Assembly: GCF_030272615.1 (NCBI RefSeq)
Contig: NC_081410.1
Span: forward strand, 139,044,849-139,108,848
Source of the DNA: Cryptomeria japonica
Taxonomy: Eukaryota > Streptophyta > Pinopsida > Cupressales > Cupressaceae
Direction of reading: 5' to 3'
Length of the DNA stretch: 64,000 bases
Shown here one piece after another: positions 42,769 through 54,429 of the stretch. The position numbers and the translations under genes were made by a program. The notes beneath the pieces were generated by a model. It did not search any database. It was not told the origin of the DNA and saw only the letters and a program-made list of their open reading frames with translations. Position 1 is the first letter of the stretch; every line of letters begins with the position of its first letter.

Positions 42769-44056
42769 TGTAACGCATGCTAGAATTCATTCTTCAATAA
42801 ACAAAGCTATCAATTAGAAGCACAAGGGAAATCACAAATCCCTATGTAATCAACAATTCTAACAAACTAGACAATGAAAAGATACAATATCAAGAAATAG
42901 GAATTAAGAATGAAATCAATTAAAGCTCCCTATCCCAAGATTGCATATTGCTTCCATTACTCTTCTCCTCTTCATGGTATGATGGCTCTCAAATATTGCA
43001 CTGGTAACCTGCAAGTGACACAAAGATTCAAAGTTCATGATTGTTGAAAATGGAGATTGGATGCTCAATTTATAGAAAATTGGAGAAGATTGATTGAAAG
43101 GTGGAACAGATTGATCAAGAGGTGTGAACTTAGGTGAGCTCAAATGCAAGTTGATAGTTGAACTGCTGATTGTAGGAGTAAAGCTCAATAGATTGAATAG
43201 ATTAATTGAGTCAACTGATTGAGAAAAAGCTGACTGAAGGAAGAAAAAGAATGATTGGTGGAAATAAAGAGGATGACACAAAGAGCTAAATTTAGAAAAA
43301 GCTAACCGAAAGATGGAAATAGAAGTTGAAGAGATAAATGATTTAATTAATTAATTGATTGAATTACTTAATTTAGCATGTGCTTGCATTTAGATTTAGA
43401 TTATTAATTTAATCTTTGCATGAGATATTATTCAAATAATTGAATTTATTAATTCAATTTAGCATTTGAATATATTTAGGACTTGACTTTGATTTTCAAT
43501 TTGGTTTTTTGAAATCATGCACATGTAATTTGAATTTGGAAGAATTTAGAAGAATATGAAATTAAATGAAATTAGAATTTGGGGATTTGGAATTGAAGAA
43601 TTAATTAGTTAATTAAATAATTTAAAGAAACTATTTAATTATGCTAGAAATGGACTTTAATTAAATAATAAATATTATTTAATTTAAAGGATTAAAAATC
43701 ATAATTAATTAAATAATAAATATTTAATTAATATTTAGAAGAGGGTTGAATGATTAGATGATTGGAGATAGAAGTTGAATAATTAGTAATTTATTTAAAT
43801 AATAAAGATTATTTAAATTGGGAATTTAATCAGAATTAATTAAATAATAAATATCTAATTAATATTTAGAAAATGATTAAAATGATCAAATGATGAAAGA
43901 ATAGGAAATAGAATAATTAGTAAGATAATGAGGAAATATGAAATTACAAGAAATAGGTTAATTAAGTTTAATTGACTTAATTAAATAATAAAGATTATTT
44001 AATCAATTAGAGGAATAATTAGTACATGATCAATGAGACATTTTTAGGTGTTTACA
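42769..44056 (-). repeat. 5' LTR of T
   Basis: On the minus strand it starts TGTAAACACC (44056) and ends GCATGCGTTACA (42769). It is 77 bp longer than the 3' LTR because of small indels in U3 (for example near 43366 and 43676). A minus-strand TATA box lies at 43068-43074. Confidence 0.9.
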
Positions 44057-44061
44057 CAAAC

Positions 44062-44850
44062 CATCAACCTTAACTCTAAGGTTGACAAAACACATAGGAC
44101 CTAATTACAAAATTACATCACACAATACATAAATCCATAACTAGACCAATACAATATCGGCAAGGACATAGCATGGACCCAAATCAAATTCTCTAACATG
44201 TAACACCACTAGATAACTTGACAAGATAAACCTCAACACACAACATCCATTCAGTTGCGCAGAAAGTCATATAACACAAAGGATACCACCAAACCAATAA
44301 AATATCCAATAATGCACACCACAATCAATGCAGACCACCAAAATGCATAGATCATGATCAAAGAACATCAAAAAGCAACGTGAATTCCACCGCAATCACC
44401 GTAACAACTCGGATCACTAGAATCATCATTATCACCATCACCAGAGCTCAAGAACACCAACAAAACTCATTGAAAAATTGAAAGATATGCTTGCAAAATT
44501 CCAAATCATGAACCATCCAAACTAAGGACACACATGAGCATCCTAAACACTCCAAAATCTATGCAACATAAATAATCAATTATGGAGCAACACAAACTAG
44601 AAACGACAACTCTGCAATATAGAACCAACAAAAAAACCAACCATCACATCAAATCACATAACTCGACCAGATCATATTCTAGAACAATAGAACTCATACT
44701 AAAATAACTAGAGATAATCATCTCAAAACCCATTAAACTGCATCAACATATCTACAACCAAACCAACTCAACTCTCACCAATTCTCTATAACACAAGAAT
44801 ATGTTGACATCAATGACAACGACACATTCCAAAGCCTTTCATATCCAACA
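44062..44850 (-). repeat. 5' LTR of G1, U3-side part
   Basis: Continues the LTR cut at 20016 by T and ends (minus-strand start) TGTTGGATATG at 44850. The TTGTCATTGATGTCAACAT block shortly after the start is shared with the E LTR. Confidence 0.85.
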
Positions 44851-44855
44851 GGTAA

Positions 44856-44967
44856 ATCTCTCACAATTTTTATCATATTGATCTTCACCAAATTGTCAAA
44901 ATTGATATGACACATCCTTATGTGCCAGAGTCAACTCTCATTGATTTGTGATAATAAACAATGTTAG
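44856..44967 (-). pseudogene. GAG-pre-integrase fragment of G2
   Basis: Minus translation gives HIRMCHINFDNLVKIN, the HHCC zinc-finger start of copia GAG-pre-integrase. It is the missing neighbour of the G2 fragment that ends at 4514. D interrupts it at 44968. Confidence 0.8.
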
Positions 44968-45237
44968 TGTAGATGTCTAAAATTAATTAAATTAAATATT
45001 CAATTAATATATCCTTACTACATAATTAATTAATTTAATAATTTAATTACGTTATCCTTATTCTTCTCAGTATTAATTAAATTTAATTAATCCTGTCACT
45101 ATAGCCCAATAATTGAGTTATCAAATAAATTAAATATTCCCATTCTTCTAAAGTCATCCAATTTAATTAATTCCTCTAGGTCTCCTTTAGTTAATTAATT
45201 TTAATTAATTAACTAAATCATTTGATTCCTACAAATG

Positions 45238-46121
45238 TGATGCATTCAAGGTAGGAATATCCAATGAAGGTTGTCCCATCCTTGTAGCCTAACACAAACA
45301 CCATGCAATATATATCGGTAATTGGTAACACAACACTAGATAAAGCAGAAAGAACAACTGGTAACATCCCAACATACATAACCAGTAAACAGTAAGAAAA
45401 AATCTTATAACAATCTGAATAGTTACATATGCCACATGTTGGATAATAGTCTATGATACAAACAACTCTTACAACACAATTATACTATCCACAGATCATT
45501 ACACATCAAATTGTCCTTCGGAAATAGTCTGCCAGTTCAACCCTAATTCAAAGCTCAACCCTTCTGGCTTTAGTCCACTAGACCAGAATCTCACTGATTC
45601 TACACCTTTGCTCAATCTCAAAATTTAGTCTTCTATCTTCTATTTTCTGTCTTCTCAAATGATTTACAAACTTGTATTTATACTGTTCGCAAATAATAAT
45701 AACTTGATCAAGTCGACCCAAAGACCAACCGGTTTATGAAACGTGCTAATGGTAACATGTCATCTCAAATCACTACAAACAATTTCCAATGTACAAAACA
45801 TCATACGGTTCTCTTGGAACATCAGACAAGGCACAAGAAACATAAATCAATAATCCACAAGTCATGGGAATCAAGCACAACCCGAAATCATCTTCGCTCA
45901 ACACAATGCAAGACTAATGGGTAAGAACATATCAACCGAGCCAATATCGGAATCAAATCTAAATGCCATGAAACTTGAACATGATAAAGAAAACTAACTC
46001 AAGGGAATAAATCCAAATCCTCAATGCTAAACTCTCAAACATCAAGAAATGCCACGATCTCCAAGCAATTCCACTACTAACTGCTTAAACCGGTAAGAAC
46101 TACACTAGTGCTCCTGCATCA
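45238..46121 (-). mobile_element. Solo LTR with TGATGCA/TGCATCA ends in the D LTR
   Basis: 884 bp with perfect 7-bp inverted ends. The flanks AAATG (45233-45237) and AAATC (46122-46126) fit a TSD with one change. A minus-strand promoter (GTATAAATACAAG near 45690-45678) sets the orientation. No matching internal region is present. Family not recognised. Confidence 0.7.
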
Positions 46122-46736
46122 AAATCACTTTCCTTAATCCTCGCTTAAGATAATTAATTCTTCTAAAAGCCCTATTAACATCATTCTCCAATTTTTAATT
46201 CCTCCTCTCATTCTCTCTCCTCTTGTCAAATCTTCCTAACTTACCCACTTGTCTTCTAATCTCTCATTATCCCGCGTAATCACTCTTTCTAATCATTTGC
46301 TAGTGCTTAATCTTCATGATTAGCCACAAGTCAACTAATTGCCATAAATGGCTTGTCCCCCTCTCAACCCCCAACCTTAAATGCACCAACTTTGGTCATT
46401 TCAAGGATTTCAAATTTCCTCTCTTTTCTATGCACTCTCATCTTCCCAAGAAAATTTTAATTCCTTTTCTCTTTTCATCTTTCCATGCACCTCATTATTT
46501 GGGAATTTTTAATTCCCTTGTCTTCCCCCAAGGAATTTTAAATTCCTTTTTGTCTTCCCAATGTACTTGAGGGTATCTTCCTCATGTACATTCTGGAGTG
46601 TGGAGACAAGAAATGCCTTTATGACAAATCTCTTGGTCTCCACACGATGTCTTCTCAATCCATGTCACCCATCTCTTTCAATCTTGACCCTCTATTTCAA
46701 ATTAATCACAATCATCCATTCCTTCTCTCTCAAATC

Positions 46737-46744
46737 TATAAATT
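46737..46744 (+). promoter_or_regulatory. TATA box of the D LTR
   Basis: TCTATAAATTGGGG; the T LTR has TCTATAAATTGAGC at the same relative place. Confidence 0.6.
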
Positions 46745-47330
46745 GGGGTCTCCTTCTCTTCATTTCACATCTCATCTCATGCACTCTTACGTTGCTAGTG
46801 TAGATTTTGAAATCATCCTTTGTGTATCCACTATAGTCAATCTTAGGCATCCATATCCTCCACCCCTTTGCAATAATCTATTACCCCCCATCCATTTGAT
46901 CATTTTTATTGTGCATGGAGAGAAATCCACAAACTATCTTGGAGATAATCCAAACAAGTTGGAGAAGGAGGCGCATCTTCAAATCCATCCAAAGCTCAAT
47001 CCAAGGGAGGAGACAAGATTTCATGGTATAATGGGTTGATTATAAGTGTTTGAATGCTTTATGTTTTTATTTTTCAACCATTGCATCTCCTTGTAGTATT
47101 TGTCCATCTCCATTTTGGCACACTTGGTGGGACCCACGTCCCTTATTACTAATTCCAAATTTGAGTTTTTGTGAGTTTCCAAGTTGCAAGTTTCAGAACA
47201 ACGTTTGTGTTTGCAAATCAACATATGCAACTTGCTATTTCAACATCTCCGATTAGGATCAACGTCTACATATAAAATTTGAATTTTCTAACCTGCCATT
47301 TTGCAGGTTCTGTGCATCAATGTCTCTACA

Positions 47331-49800
47331 CCCGGAATGATGTATCCACCTAGTGTGTTTAGACACTTAGTTTAGAGATTTACTTTTTGCAATCCTTACA
47401 ACTTAAAAAGCACAAAAACATTTCAAAAGCTTTTAAAAAAGAAAAAATATTAGTGTAGCAACTTTACTTTTGGTTTTTGCAAATTAATCACAATTTTTAG
47501 GCTTACTAGGTTAGTTCTTGGGTAGACTGATGCACCAACATCTGTGTAGATGGTTAAAGTATGTGCTTAGGTTCAACATATGCAGGACCCAATCTGCCTC
47601 CTAAATTCAAATTTTCAATTTTCAAAATTTTTGGCTAACTGTTTTTTTTTTTTTTCAACATCTGTGCAAACACTTAAGTTCTACGTTGTAGATTGATGTC
47701 TATGTAGTTTACAGTTTAGCATTAAAGTTTTTTATTTTTTTCTCACTTTCTGTTGTATAGTTTTGTTGCCGGGCCTACTTCGGTGTTTGTGCCTGTGCTT
47801 GAGCGTCTGTGCCAAGCCCTTAAAAATTTATTGTTACTAATCTAAATTTGGAGTTTTGCAGGATTTTCATGTCAGTCCAAGACTGAATTTTAGACTACTT
47901 TGTTTTTGTGCAACCCCACTTGTCAAAGATTATTATTTTTCACTAGTTTTAGTCTCTTTTGTTGTATTTCTAGATTGAAAAACCTTTGCATGTGGGATTA
48001 AAAAGAACAAATTTCTTCCATGTTTTGTACACTTCCACATCTATAGAGTGGACATACCATTGCACTTGAGTACCCTCTCCCCTTACCTTCATGACTCAGG
48101 TGTAGAGAAAAAGTGATCGACAACACCCGTTGTTGTTTTAATTTTTTAGAGAGGGGTATTCTTGATTGGGGATTTCATCACCCTACAAGGGTTTCTCAAA
48201 TTGGGACATGTTGGGGATATTGACTCTCCCAGTGTGATCTTGAGTGGTGTGTTTCCAAGCCTCTATATAAAAACTTTGTCAAACAGTAGGAGTGCTGAGT
48301 AAATTTGACGTATGTGGGGGCCTTCCCTACACCGATAAGCTTAGTGAAAACCTTTAGTGGCTTGCTTTGTGAAACCGTTGTTGGATTGAACTCGTCAGAG
48401 AATTACTAAGAACCTTTGTTTTAGTAGCCCAAATCTCACATTTGATGGTTCAGGGTGTGCGGATCATACCCCATAGATACCCCCATGCACCACATCAAGA
48501 TGAGACAAGAATTCCCCATATAATAGATCCTTGGATCTTTCAGGTAAGATAATTAGGTATGCTCGAGAAGCGAGTTTCATGGAGTGGAGCCAATGCTACC
48601 AGAGTCTCTATCTATCCACTTGTTGGAGGTATTTTATTGTTGCGAGGGCCCCATTAAATGGTTTTGACCTTCTAGCCTAGGTTGTATATTTGAAAGCATG
48701 TCTTCATTTTTTCAAAACTAGTGAAATCTGTTTGGGCTAATCTAGGCCCCCATGATCTTCATGCTTGTCATCAAGCACTTCCCTTGGCCAATGTGTATAC
48801 TTTGTTTGATGTGTTATTGCCAAGAGTAGTTTACAATCACATTTTTCTAAGCTTTTTTCCATTTCCCAAACACTTTCCCACTTTGACCAACTTTTCATCA
48901 AAATTTCACAATTCCCTTCATGTTCCATAAGCCCAAGTCAATCAAACACCCCAAAAAGTCAATCCATCACCAAGTTAAGAAGAAGAAGCCTAGTTTAAAA
49001 AAACTCCTTAAGCGTCGAAAGTTCTTGTATATCAATAGAAAATTTTTTTGTAACATAAGATCCTCCTACATAGATTTCACGATTATACCCATGGTCACAA
49101 TAATGAGTTTGATGCCAATGATTATTTAAGAACCCGCACTTTGCACCAAGGCTTAGGATTGTCTTATCACACTGATAAGGTTGGTCATATCCCTTCATAC
49201 AATTTTCCTTCTTTGCCAATTGCTTATTAAATCTTTGTTCACCTAAGGTAGCCTTTCACTTCATCACATTTATCCCATCATTTTCTTTTCTTTCATAATC
49301 AGTGTCACCCTTTAATCATTTTTCACCCCGAGTCCTTAAAAGACTTAGCTTAATCAACCAATCAATCAATCAGACCAACCTCATCGTAAGGTTAATACCT
49401 TGTAAAATTTTAATTTAGACCTTCACCCTTAATCAATTAATAAATTGAATTTTGTGCTTGGGAAAGAATCTCCCCCAAGTACCTTTGTTTAATCATTGTG
49501 GGTTGATCCAAACCCTTATCCTTTGTCTTATTTTTCTTAGGGACGTTATTCTACCCTAAGTAGGAAAAGACTTGATCATTATCATAAGGTCTAAATTTTA
49601 CCTAGCTTGTGGCTAACATCATCAATCCCTCACCTAAATCCTAATCCAAGGACTAAGGTGTAATCCCAATCAAATCAATCATGTCTTGATATAAAGGACC
49701 CATACAAACCAATTTCAATCCAGTCCAAACCAAATCAAATCAAAATTTGTTGTCCTCTCACCAACAATTCTTCTAAATCATCTTAATAGTTTACTTGTGT
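47331..49800 (+). other. Long leader of D, non-coding
   Basis: 2.5 kb without a supportable gene. The block at about 48060-48700 is conserved with the leader of T. A 15-base poly-T lies at about 47641-47655. The rest (48720-49800) is C/T-rich with no recognised signal. Confidence 0.6.
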
Positions 49801-51665
49801 ATGGTCTTGACTCACTCACAAAAAGCAAAAATGATCGTCGAAGGCAATGAGATGCCTAAGACTAGTCACCTTTTTGACCAAGATGCCCAACAAGAGGAAC
49901 AAATTGTTGATCAAATTGACCTGTCTGCATGTGTCCAATCCTTTCTTGCTGATCCTTACATCAAGATATGATGGATAAATTTTTCAAACATAATTCTAAT
50001 GGGCTTGTAGCTCATCTCATCACTCAAGGGGCACAACTACCCTTAGGATTTGACTGGTCTATCCTTGATAGACATCCAGAAGGTGACCTCATAGATCAAA
50101 TTGTCATTGACACCATCCTCCATTCGCCACCCGTGACATCCACACCAACGGTTTCCATACCTCCAATTTTCATACCTCAAAGCACGTCTTATCCAACCAT
50201 GCCACAATCTCCTAGGTTGATCACCCCCCTCTATAATTCCCTCAATTACATCAACACAAGTTTTCCTCCCATTAGCACTATCCATGGGTCACATCCTCAA
50301 TTCACAACATAACCTTTTGTCTCATCACAACCTTCTGTTTCCTCCCAACCTTCCATTTCCTCATATCCATACATTAGTGGTGGTGGTATTTCATCTTCAT
50401 CTCATAAAATACCTATGCCTAACATGGGTCATTATGTCCCTTATGTACCTAATCAACAACTCAACATCATAAAGGAAATTCAGGACATGAAGGACCTTAT
50501 CAAAAGCTTTCAGAGTGGGACAAACAAGAAAGCCTACATGTTTGAGGAAATATGTCCTTATCTCTACGATTAATCCATTTCAGACACACCTTACCCACCT
50601 AGATTTGAAATTCCTAAATTTAAAAAATATAAAGGTAAGGGTGATCATAGAGACTATGATTGTGAATTCCACATCCTATGTCAACAGGTCTCTTATAGTG
50701 ATGTCTACCTTAGAAGGATTTTTCCAAAAAGTCTTAGTGGGGATGCCCTCGCTTGGTTTTCTAGTTCTACCCCATGGCTCCATCACATCATTCCCAAACC
50801 TGGTAGAAAAATTTATGTCTCACTATGCCTACAATATCAAGAATGATGCTTCCATGATAGACTTATGCAATACAAAGAAAAGGCTTGGAGAAACTTTTGC
50901 CAACTTTCTTCAAAGGTGGTGACATCTTATCAAGAAGTTTCCTTGGAACATACCAGAACCACATCGAATTGAGCTATTTAAATATAATTTTTATACCTGA
51001 GTTGTCTAAGCCTTTAAATTGTCAATGTCTGACCTCGTTCGATGAAGTTTCTAAGAAAGGTATAGCCTTGGAAGGTGTTATTTTGGAAGAAGGGACACTA
51101 AAGCATTACCGAAAAAATAACCAAGGTTCATCTTCCAATGACATGCCAAAGTTTTGGTCTAAGAATAAGAACATGGTCAATGATGGAGTCATAGACATAG
51201 AATGTGTCCAAATTGTCACTCCCCATACAAGCCCACCACCACCAAAAATTTATTCAAAAATCTATACAATCCTCACAATCAATTAAATCAATCACAGTCC
51301 CACAATAACCTTTCCATCTAAGATCGACCTCCCCATTCCAACAATTAGTTCCAATGTGAGTACACTCCACTTGGTGAGCCTATTGAGGTCATTTTCCAAA
51401 AGCTTGTAAAGGTTGACACTGCTGTGTTTCCAATAACTCACACTTTTGATCCCAATCAACCTAAATCCTGATGGTATAATGAGAATGGATATTGCGACTA
51501 CCATTGTATCAATGGTCATGAAACACGAAAGATTATGAAGCTCAAGAATTATATCCAAGACCTTATTGAGAAGGGTGAAATTTAGGTTGATGTCACAAAA
51601 CCTGGTAACTCCAATGAAAAACTTAAAATGTGCAAGGACCCATTCCCTAAACATGGTAAGGATAA
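49801..51665 (+). pseudogene. Ty3/gypsy Gag of D
   Basis: It starts MVLTHSQKAKM at 49801 (T starts MPMTRSQKEKG). A stop at about 49968 and a shift lead to the open stretch 49968-50312 (LITQGAQLPLGF; T has LIQNGAKLPEDF). A proline/serine-rich part follows. The capsid-like core is split over two frames at 50590-51000 (FKKYKGKGDHRDY; IFPKSLSGDALAWF). A C-terminal part runs to 51284. The finger at about 51490 reads CDYHCINGHETRKI, with its last Cys lost. It is more decayed than the T copy. Confidence 0.85.
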
Positions 51666-51985
51666 GGCCTAATCATCTCACATGGTCAATTATGACTACA
51701 CCAACTACATCTTCAACTTGGAATCCTTGGTAGGTTGCATAGAATCCATCAATACCCATGTTAATATCATCACAAGCTAAAGAGTTTACCCCCTCTCACC
51801 CCTCATAGACCTAGGGTTACCATCTAAGGTGTCCCTCCTCCACAATAATCGAGTAAGTCCTCCCAAGCCTCAATAGTCATTCAAGGTGTTGCACCTTCAA
51901 ATTCTTAGAATAACTTCAATGTGACCACTCGCAAGGGAAGTGATGTAGAAGCATCCCTGGTTCACAACAATCTTGCATCAACCAA

Positions 51986-52728
51986 AAAAATTTTCCTTTC
52001 TATTTTGTTTGCGTTTTCAATTTTCTTTCTGTGTGTCCTAGTTTTGGCTCACTGGATCCTATGGAGTTGGATTCTACTTGGAGACTTGATCATCTTTTTT
52101 TCTTTCAAACTGCATCTCATTTTGATCACTTTCTCACAAGATATCGCTATCGGTTTCCATGAAAGTCTCTTGTACCAATTTTTCCTTTGTTACTGGTTGC
52201 CTGAGACCTATTCTAGTGATCTACCGAAACCCATTCCGAAGCTTGCAGAGCCTTGAGCATTGATCTTGATGTTTCTTAGCGTGTGGTTGACCTTCTATGT
52301 TTCATCCTTTGGATTTTCTGAAGGAATCTCTTGGCAGAGGCTGACCTTGTTCATTTTGCATGTTCGGTCTTGTTCTTCGGGTTTTGTTCCCTTTTGAGCC
52401 GACTAGATCCTTTGGATCAATATATATATATATTTGTAATCATGCTTTATAATGTAATTACTTAAAATCAATTTGAGTATAAGATAGATAAACTATGCCT
52501 AGAAGATAGATCTTTCAATTCAAGGTCTCGGTTGTGACGTATTCGACCAGGCCGGTGTGCCAAAATATTGTAACTCAGTTGTTACCGGTTGGATGTAATC
52601 AAATTTCATGCAATAAAACTATTTGTTCTACATTGCCTCCATCAATCTATGTGTTTCCATTGTGTTTACTCTTGCTGACCAATTTGGACTAATCTCCTTG
52701 AGGTCCCTCCTCATTGGTGAAAGCTTCA
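51986..52728 (+). repeat. 5' LTR of Ty3/gypsy element C, start uncertain
   Basis: It ends GCTTCA at 52728, two bases before the primer site. It contains an (AT)n TATA-like run near 52420-52433 and an AATAAA-type poly-A signal near 52612. No second LTR is in the window, so the start (between about 51986 and 52320) cannot be fixed. Confidence 0.55.
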
Positions 52729-52730
52729 AG

Positions 52731-52742
52731 TGGTATCAGAGC
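52731..52742 (+). promoter_or_regulatory. Primer-binding site of C (tRNA-iMet type)
   Basis: TGGTATCAGAGC, two bases after the LTR end. Confidence 0.88.
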
Positions 52743-52839
52743 GAAGTTTCATTCTGGAGGTTGCTTGTCCTAAATTTTGTTGTAGGGTGGTAGATTGTGG
52801 ATCCAATTTGCAATTGCAAAGGATTGGTGTGAATCAATA

Positions 52840-53840
52840 GCATGAAGAGGAACTAGGAATGGTGGAGCACTTGGGAATGCAGATCCTACTATGATAGAAA
52901 TGTTGCGAGGAATAGAAGCCTGGTTAGAAGCCATGGAGATAGCCTAGAGAAGAGGTCGACATATTGAGGATGTGAGTGAAGATGAAGGAGAAGAAGCACC
53001 AGCAGAACAACTGAACCTATTGGTAGTTGATCTGGATGAAGAAAGGTTTTTAAGGGCTTTGAGAAGGGCAAACACTAAACCTCATTTTACCCCACTAGAA
53101 TATGATGGGAAGTTAGATTCGTATGAATTGATGGATTGGATCTCGGAGATGGAGAAGTATTTTGATTTTGAAAACATTGCAGAATAGAGGAAGGTGAAAT
53201 ATGCCTATACTCGGTTGAAAGGTCATGCATCTCTTTGCTTGGAGAATTTGCAAGTTGATAGACAAAGAAGAGGTAAAGAAAAGATTAAGACATGGGATAA
53301 GATGATTGCTACGTTAAAATGAAAGTTTGTATCGGCGAATTATCAAGTAGATTTGTTCTGGAGGTTGTAGAATCTGAGACAAAAAGAATCTAGTGTGAAG
53401 AAGTACACCAAAGCATTTTACAAGTTGTACATTAGATCTGGATATGCTGATGGTGAAGTTGAACATATTGCAAGATATTTAAATGGACTGCAGATGTCTA
53501 TACAAGATGAACTCGGTATGATCAAATTGGAGAGTGTTGAAGAGGCTTACCAATATGCAATAAAGGCTGAAGAGAAATTGAACAAGACATGAGTAGGGAC
53601 AAAGAGGATATACCAGAGGAAGAGGAACCAATACAAATCAGAACAAGGACAAGGAAGTGAACAAAGAAGGTAATTCATACTAGAAGGATGATATAAATTT
53701 TTATTGGAGGAGAGAACCAGATGGTTACCAAAATGAGAAATTTGGAAGACAAGACAAGAGGACATTTAGAGGAACTTACTTTAAGTGTGGAGGAGAAGGA
53801 AACCATGCATTTTAATGTAAGAAAATAGAGGCTACCAAAA
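52840..53840 (+). pseudogene. Ty3/gypsy Gag of C
   Basis: GNADPTMIEMLRGIEAWLEA (near 52875) and LRRANTKPHFTPLEYDGKLD precede the capsid core. The core itself is YELMDWISEMEKYFDFEN to LKGHASLCLENL, then VKKYTKAFYKLYIRSGY (near 53395) and ARYLNGLQMSIQDEL. A degenerate zinc knuckle CGGEGNHAF lies near 53790, with the final Cys after a stop. Stops at 52948, 53187, 53320 and 53368 interrupt. Confidence 0.87.
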
Positions 53841-53902
53841 GAGCAACAGTGGTGGAAAAAAAACCCACTGGATCAGACAATAAACTGAAAGATTGAGAAC
53901 TG

Positions 53903-54300
53903 TTGATGATGAAGAGAGCTTTATGTCATACTAGAGGAGATGAAGAACCCTTGCAGAGGAAGAACCTATTTAGGACCAGATTTAAGGTATCCGATAAGTG
54001 TTTTAAAGTTGTTATTGATAGTGGTAGTTCAGATAACCTTGTTTTAGAAGAGATGGTGAATAATTTGAAATTGGAGAGAGATTGAAACACCCTAAGCCTT
54101 ATCAGATAGGATGGATTCAGGATGAACATAAGTTAGTAAGTGAACAATGGTAAAATTGAATATTGGGAATTATCATGATGAAGTTTTGTGTGATATTATG
54201 CCTATGGATATTTGTCATCTTTTATTGGGAAGACTTTGGCACTTTGATAGACAGGCAATACATGATGGGATGAAGAATACATAAACCATTGTGGCCAATG
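53903..54300 (+). pseudogene. Ty3/gypsy protease of C
   Basis: CFKVVIDSGSSDNLVLEEMV (near 53998) carries the active-site DSG. A stop at 54083 and frameshifts follow, with ICHLLLGRLWHFDRQA (near 54205), the second landmark of the fold. Confidence 0.85.
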
Positions 54301-54429
54301 GGATGAAGCAAACCTTGTTACCTTTGGAGGAACCTTTGAAGAATGTGTACGAATGCCAAAATCTATTTAGTAGATGGAAGGAAATTCATGGATGGATTCA
54401 GACATGAGAATGTGTGTTTTGCCTTAATT

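Larger units (their letters stand above)
20017..44056 (-). mobile_element. Tat-type Ty3/gypsy element T (minus strand), hosting copia E
   Basis: The LTRs are 20017-21227 and 42769-44056. TSD is CAAAT (20012-20016) against CAAAC (44057-44061). The uninterrupted relative of the insertion site is visible in the G1 3' LTR near 5020-5030. In minus order it has: 5' LTR, primer site, long leader with a small ORF and repeats, gag, protease, G-patch, RT, RNase H, a second RNase H, integrase, a 3' region with an antisense ORF, polypurine tract and 3' LTR. The dual RNase H is the mark of the Tat/Ogre lineage. Own length is about 16.7 kb without E. Confidence 0.9.
4520..44850 (-). mobile_element. Ty1/copia element G1, nested in G2 and itself hosting A and T
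   Basis: The minus-strand 5' LTR starts TGTTGG at 44850 and the 3' LTR ends at 4520. The flanking duplication is GGTAG (4515-4519) against GGTAA (44851-44855), one change in five. Both flanks are GAG-pre-integrase sequence of G2 and are contiguous in frame once G1 is removed. Element A (6242-18684) and element T (20017-44056) sit inside G1. The element's own DNA is about 3.8 kb. It holds gag, protease and GAG-pre-integrase, a short RT piece and a shortened 3' LTR, so most of pol has been deleted. Confidence 0.85.
44968..47330 (+). repeat. 5' LTR of D (interrupted), right end approximate
   Basis: TTAATTAA-rich U3 as in S and T, then the inserted solo LTR (45238-46121), then promoter and R/U5. 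A TCTCTACA near 47330 is taken as the end, but no clear primer site follows, so this limit is soft. Without the insertion it is about 1.5 kb. Confidence 0.55.
44968..51985 (+). mobile_element. Tat-like Ty3/gypsy element D (5' part)
   Basis: LTR start TGTAGATGTCTAAAATTAA at 44968, TATA box at 46737, long leader, then gag at 49801. The leader block and gag are homologous to those of T. Sequence continues past the gag finger to an NVTTRKGSD-like stretch at about 51920-51985, where C begins. Pol and the 3' LTR are not in the window. GTTAG at 44963-44967 would be one TSD copy. Confidence 0.75.

Noticed and set aside
46316-47256. Overlapping plus-strand ORFs of 80-150 residues
   Set aside because: They lie in the LTR of D across its TATA box, in several frames, with low-complexity C/T-rich sequence and no motif.
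51921-52256. 111-residue hydrophobic ORF at the D/C border
   Set aside because: Only its first 20 or so residues fit D coding sequence; the rest lies in the presumed C LTR.
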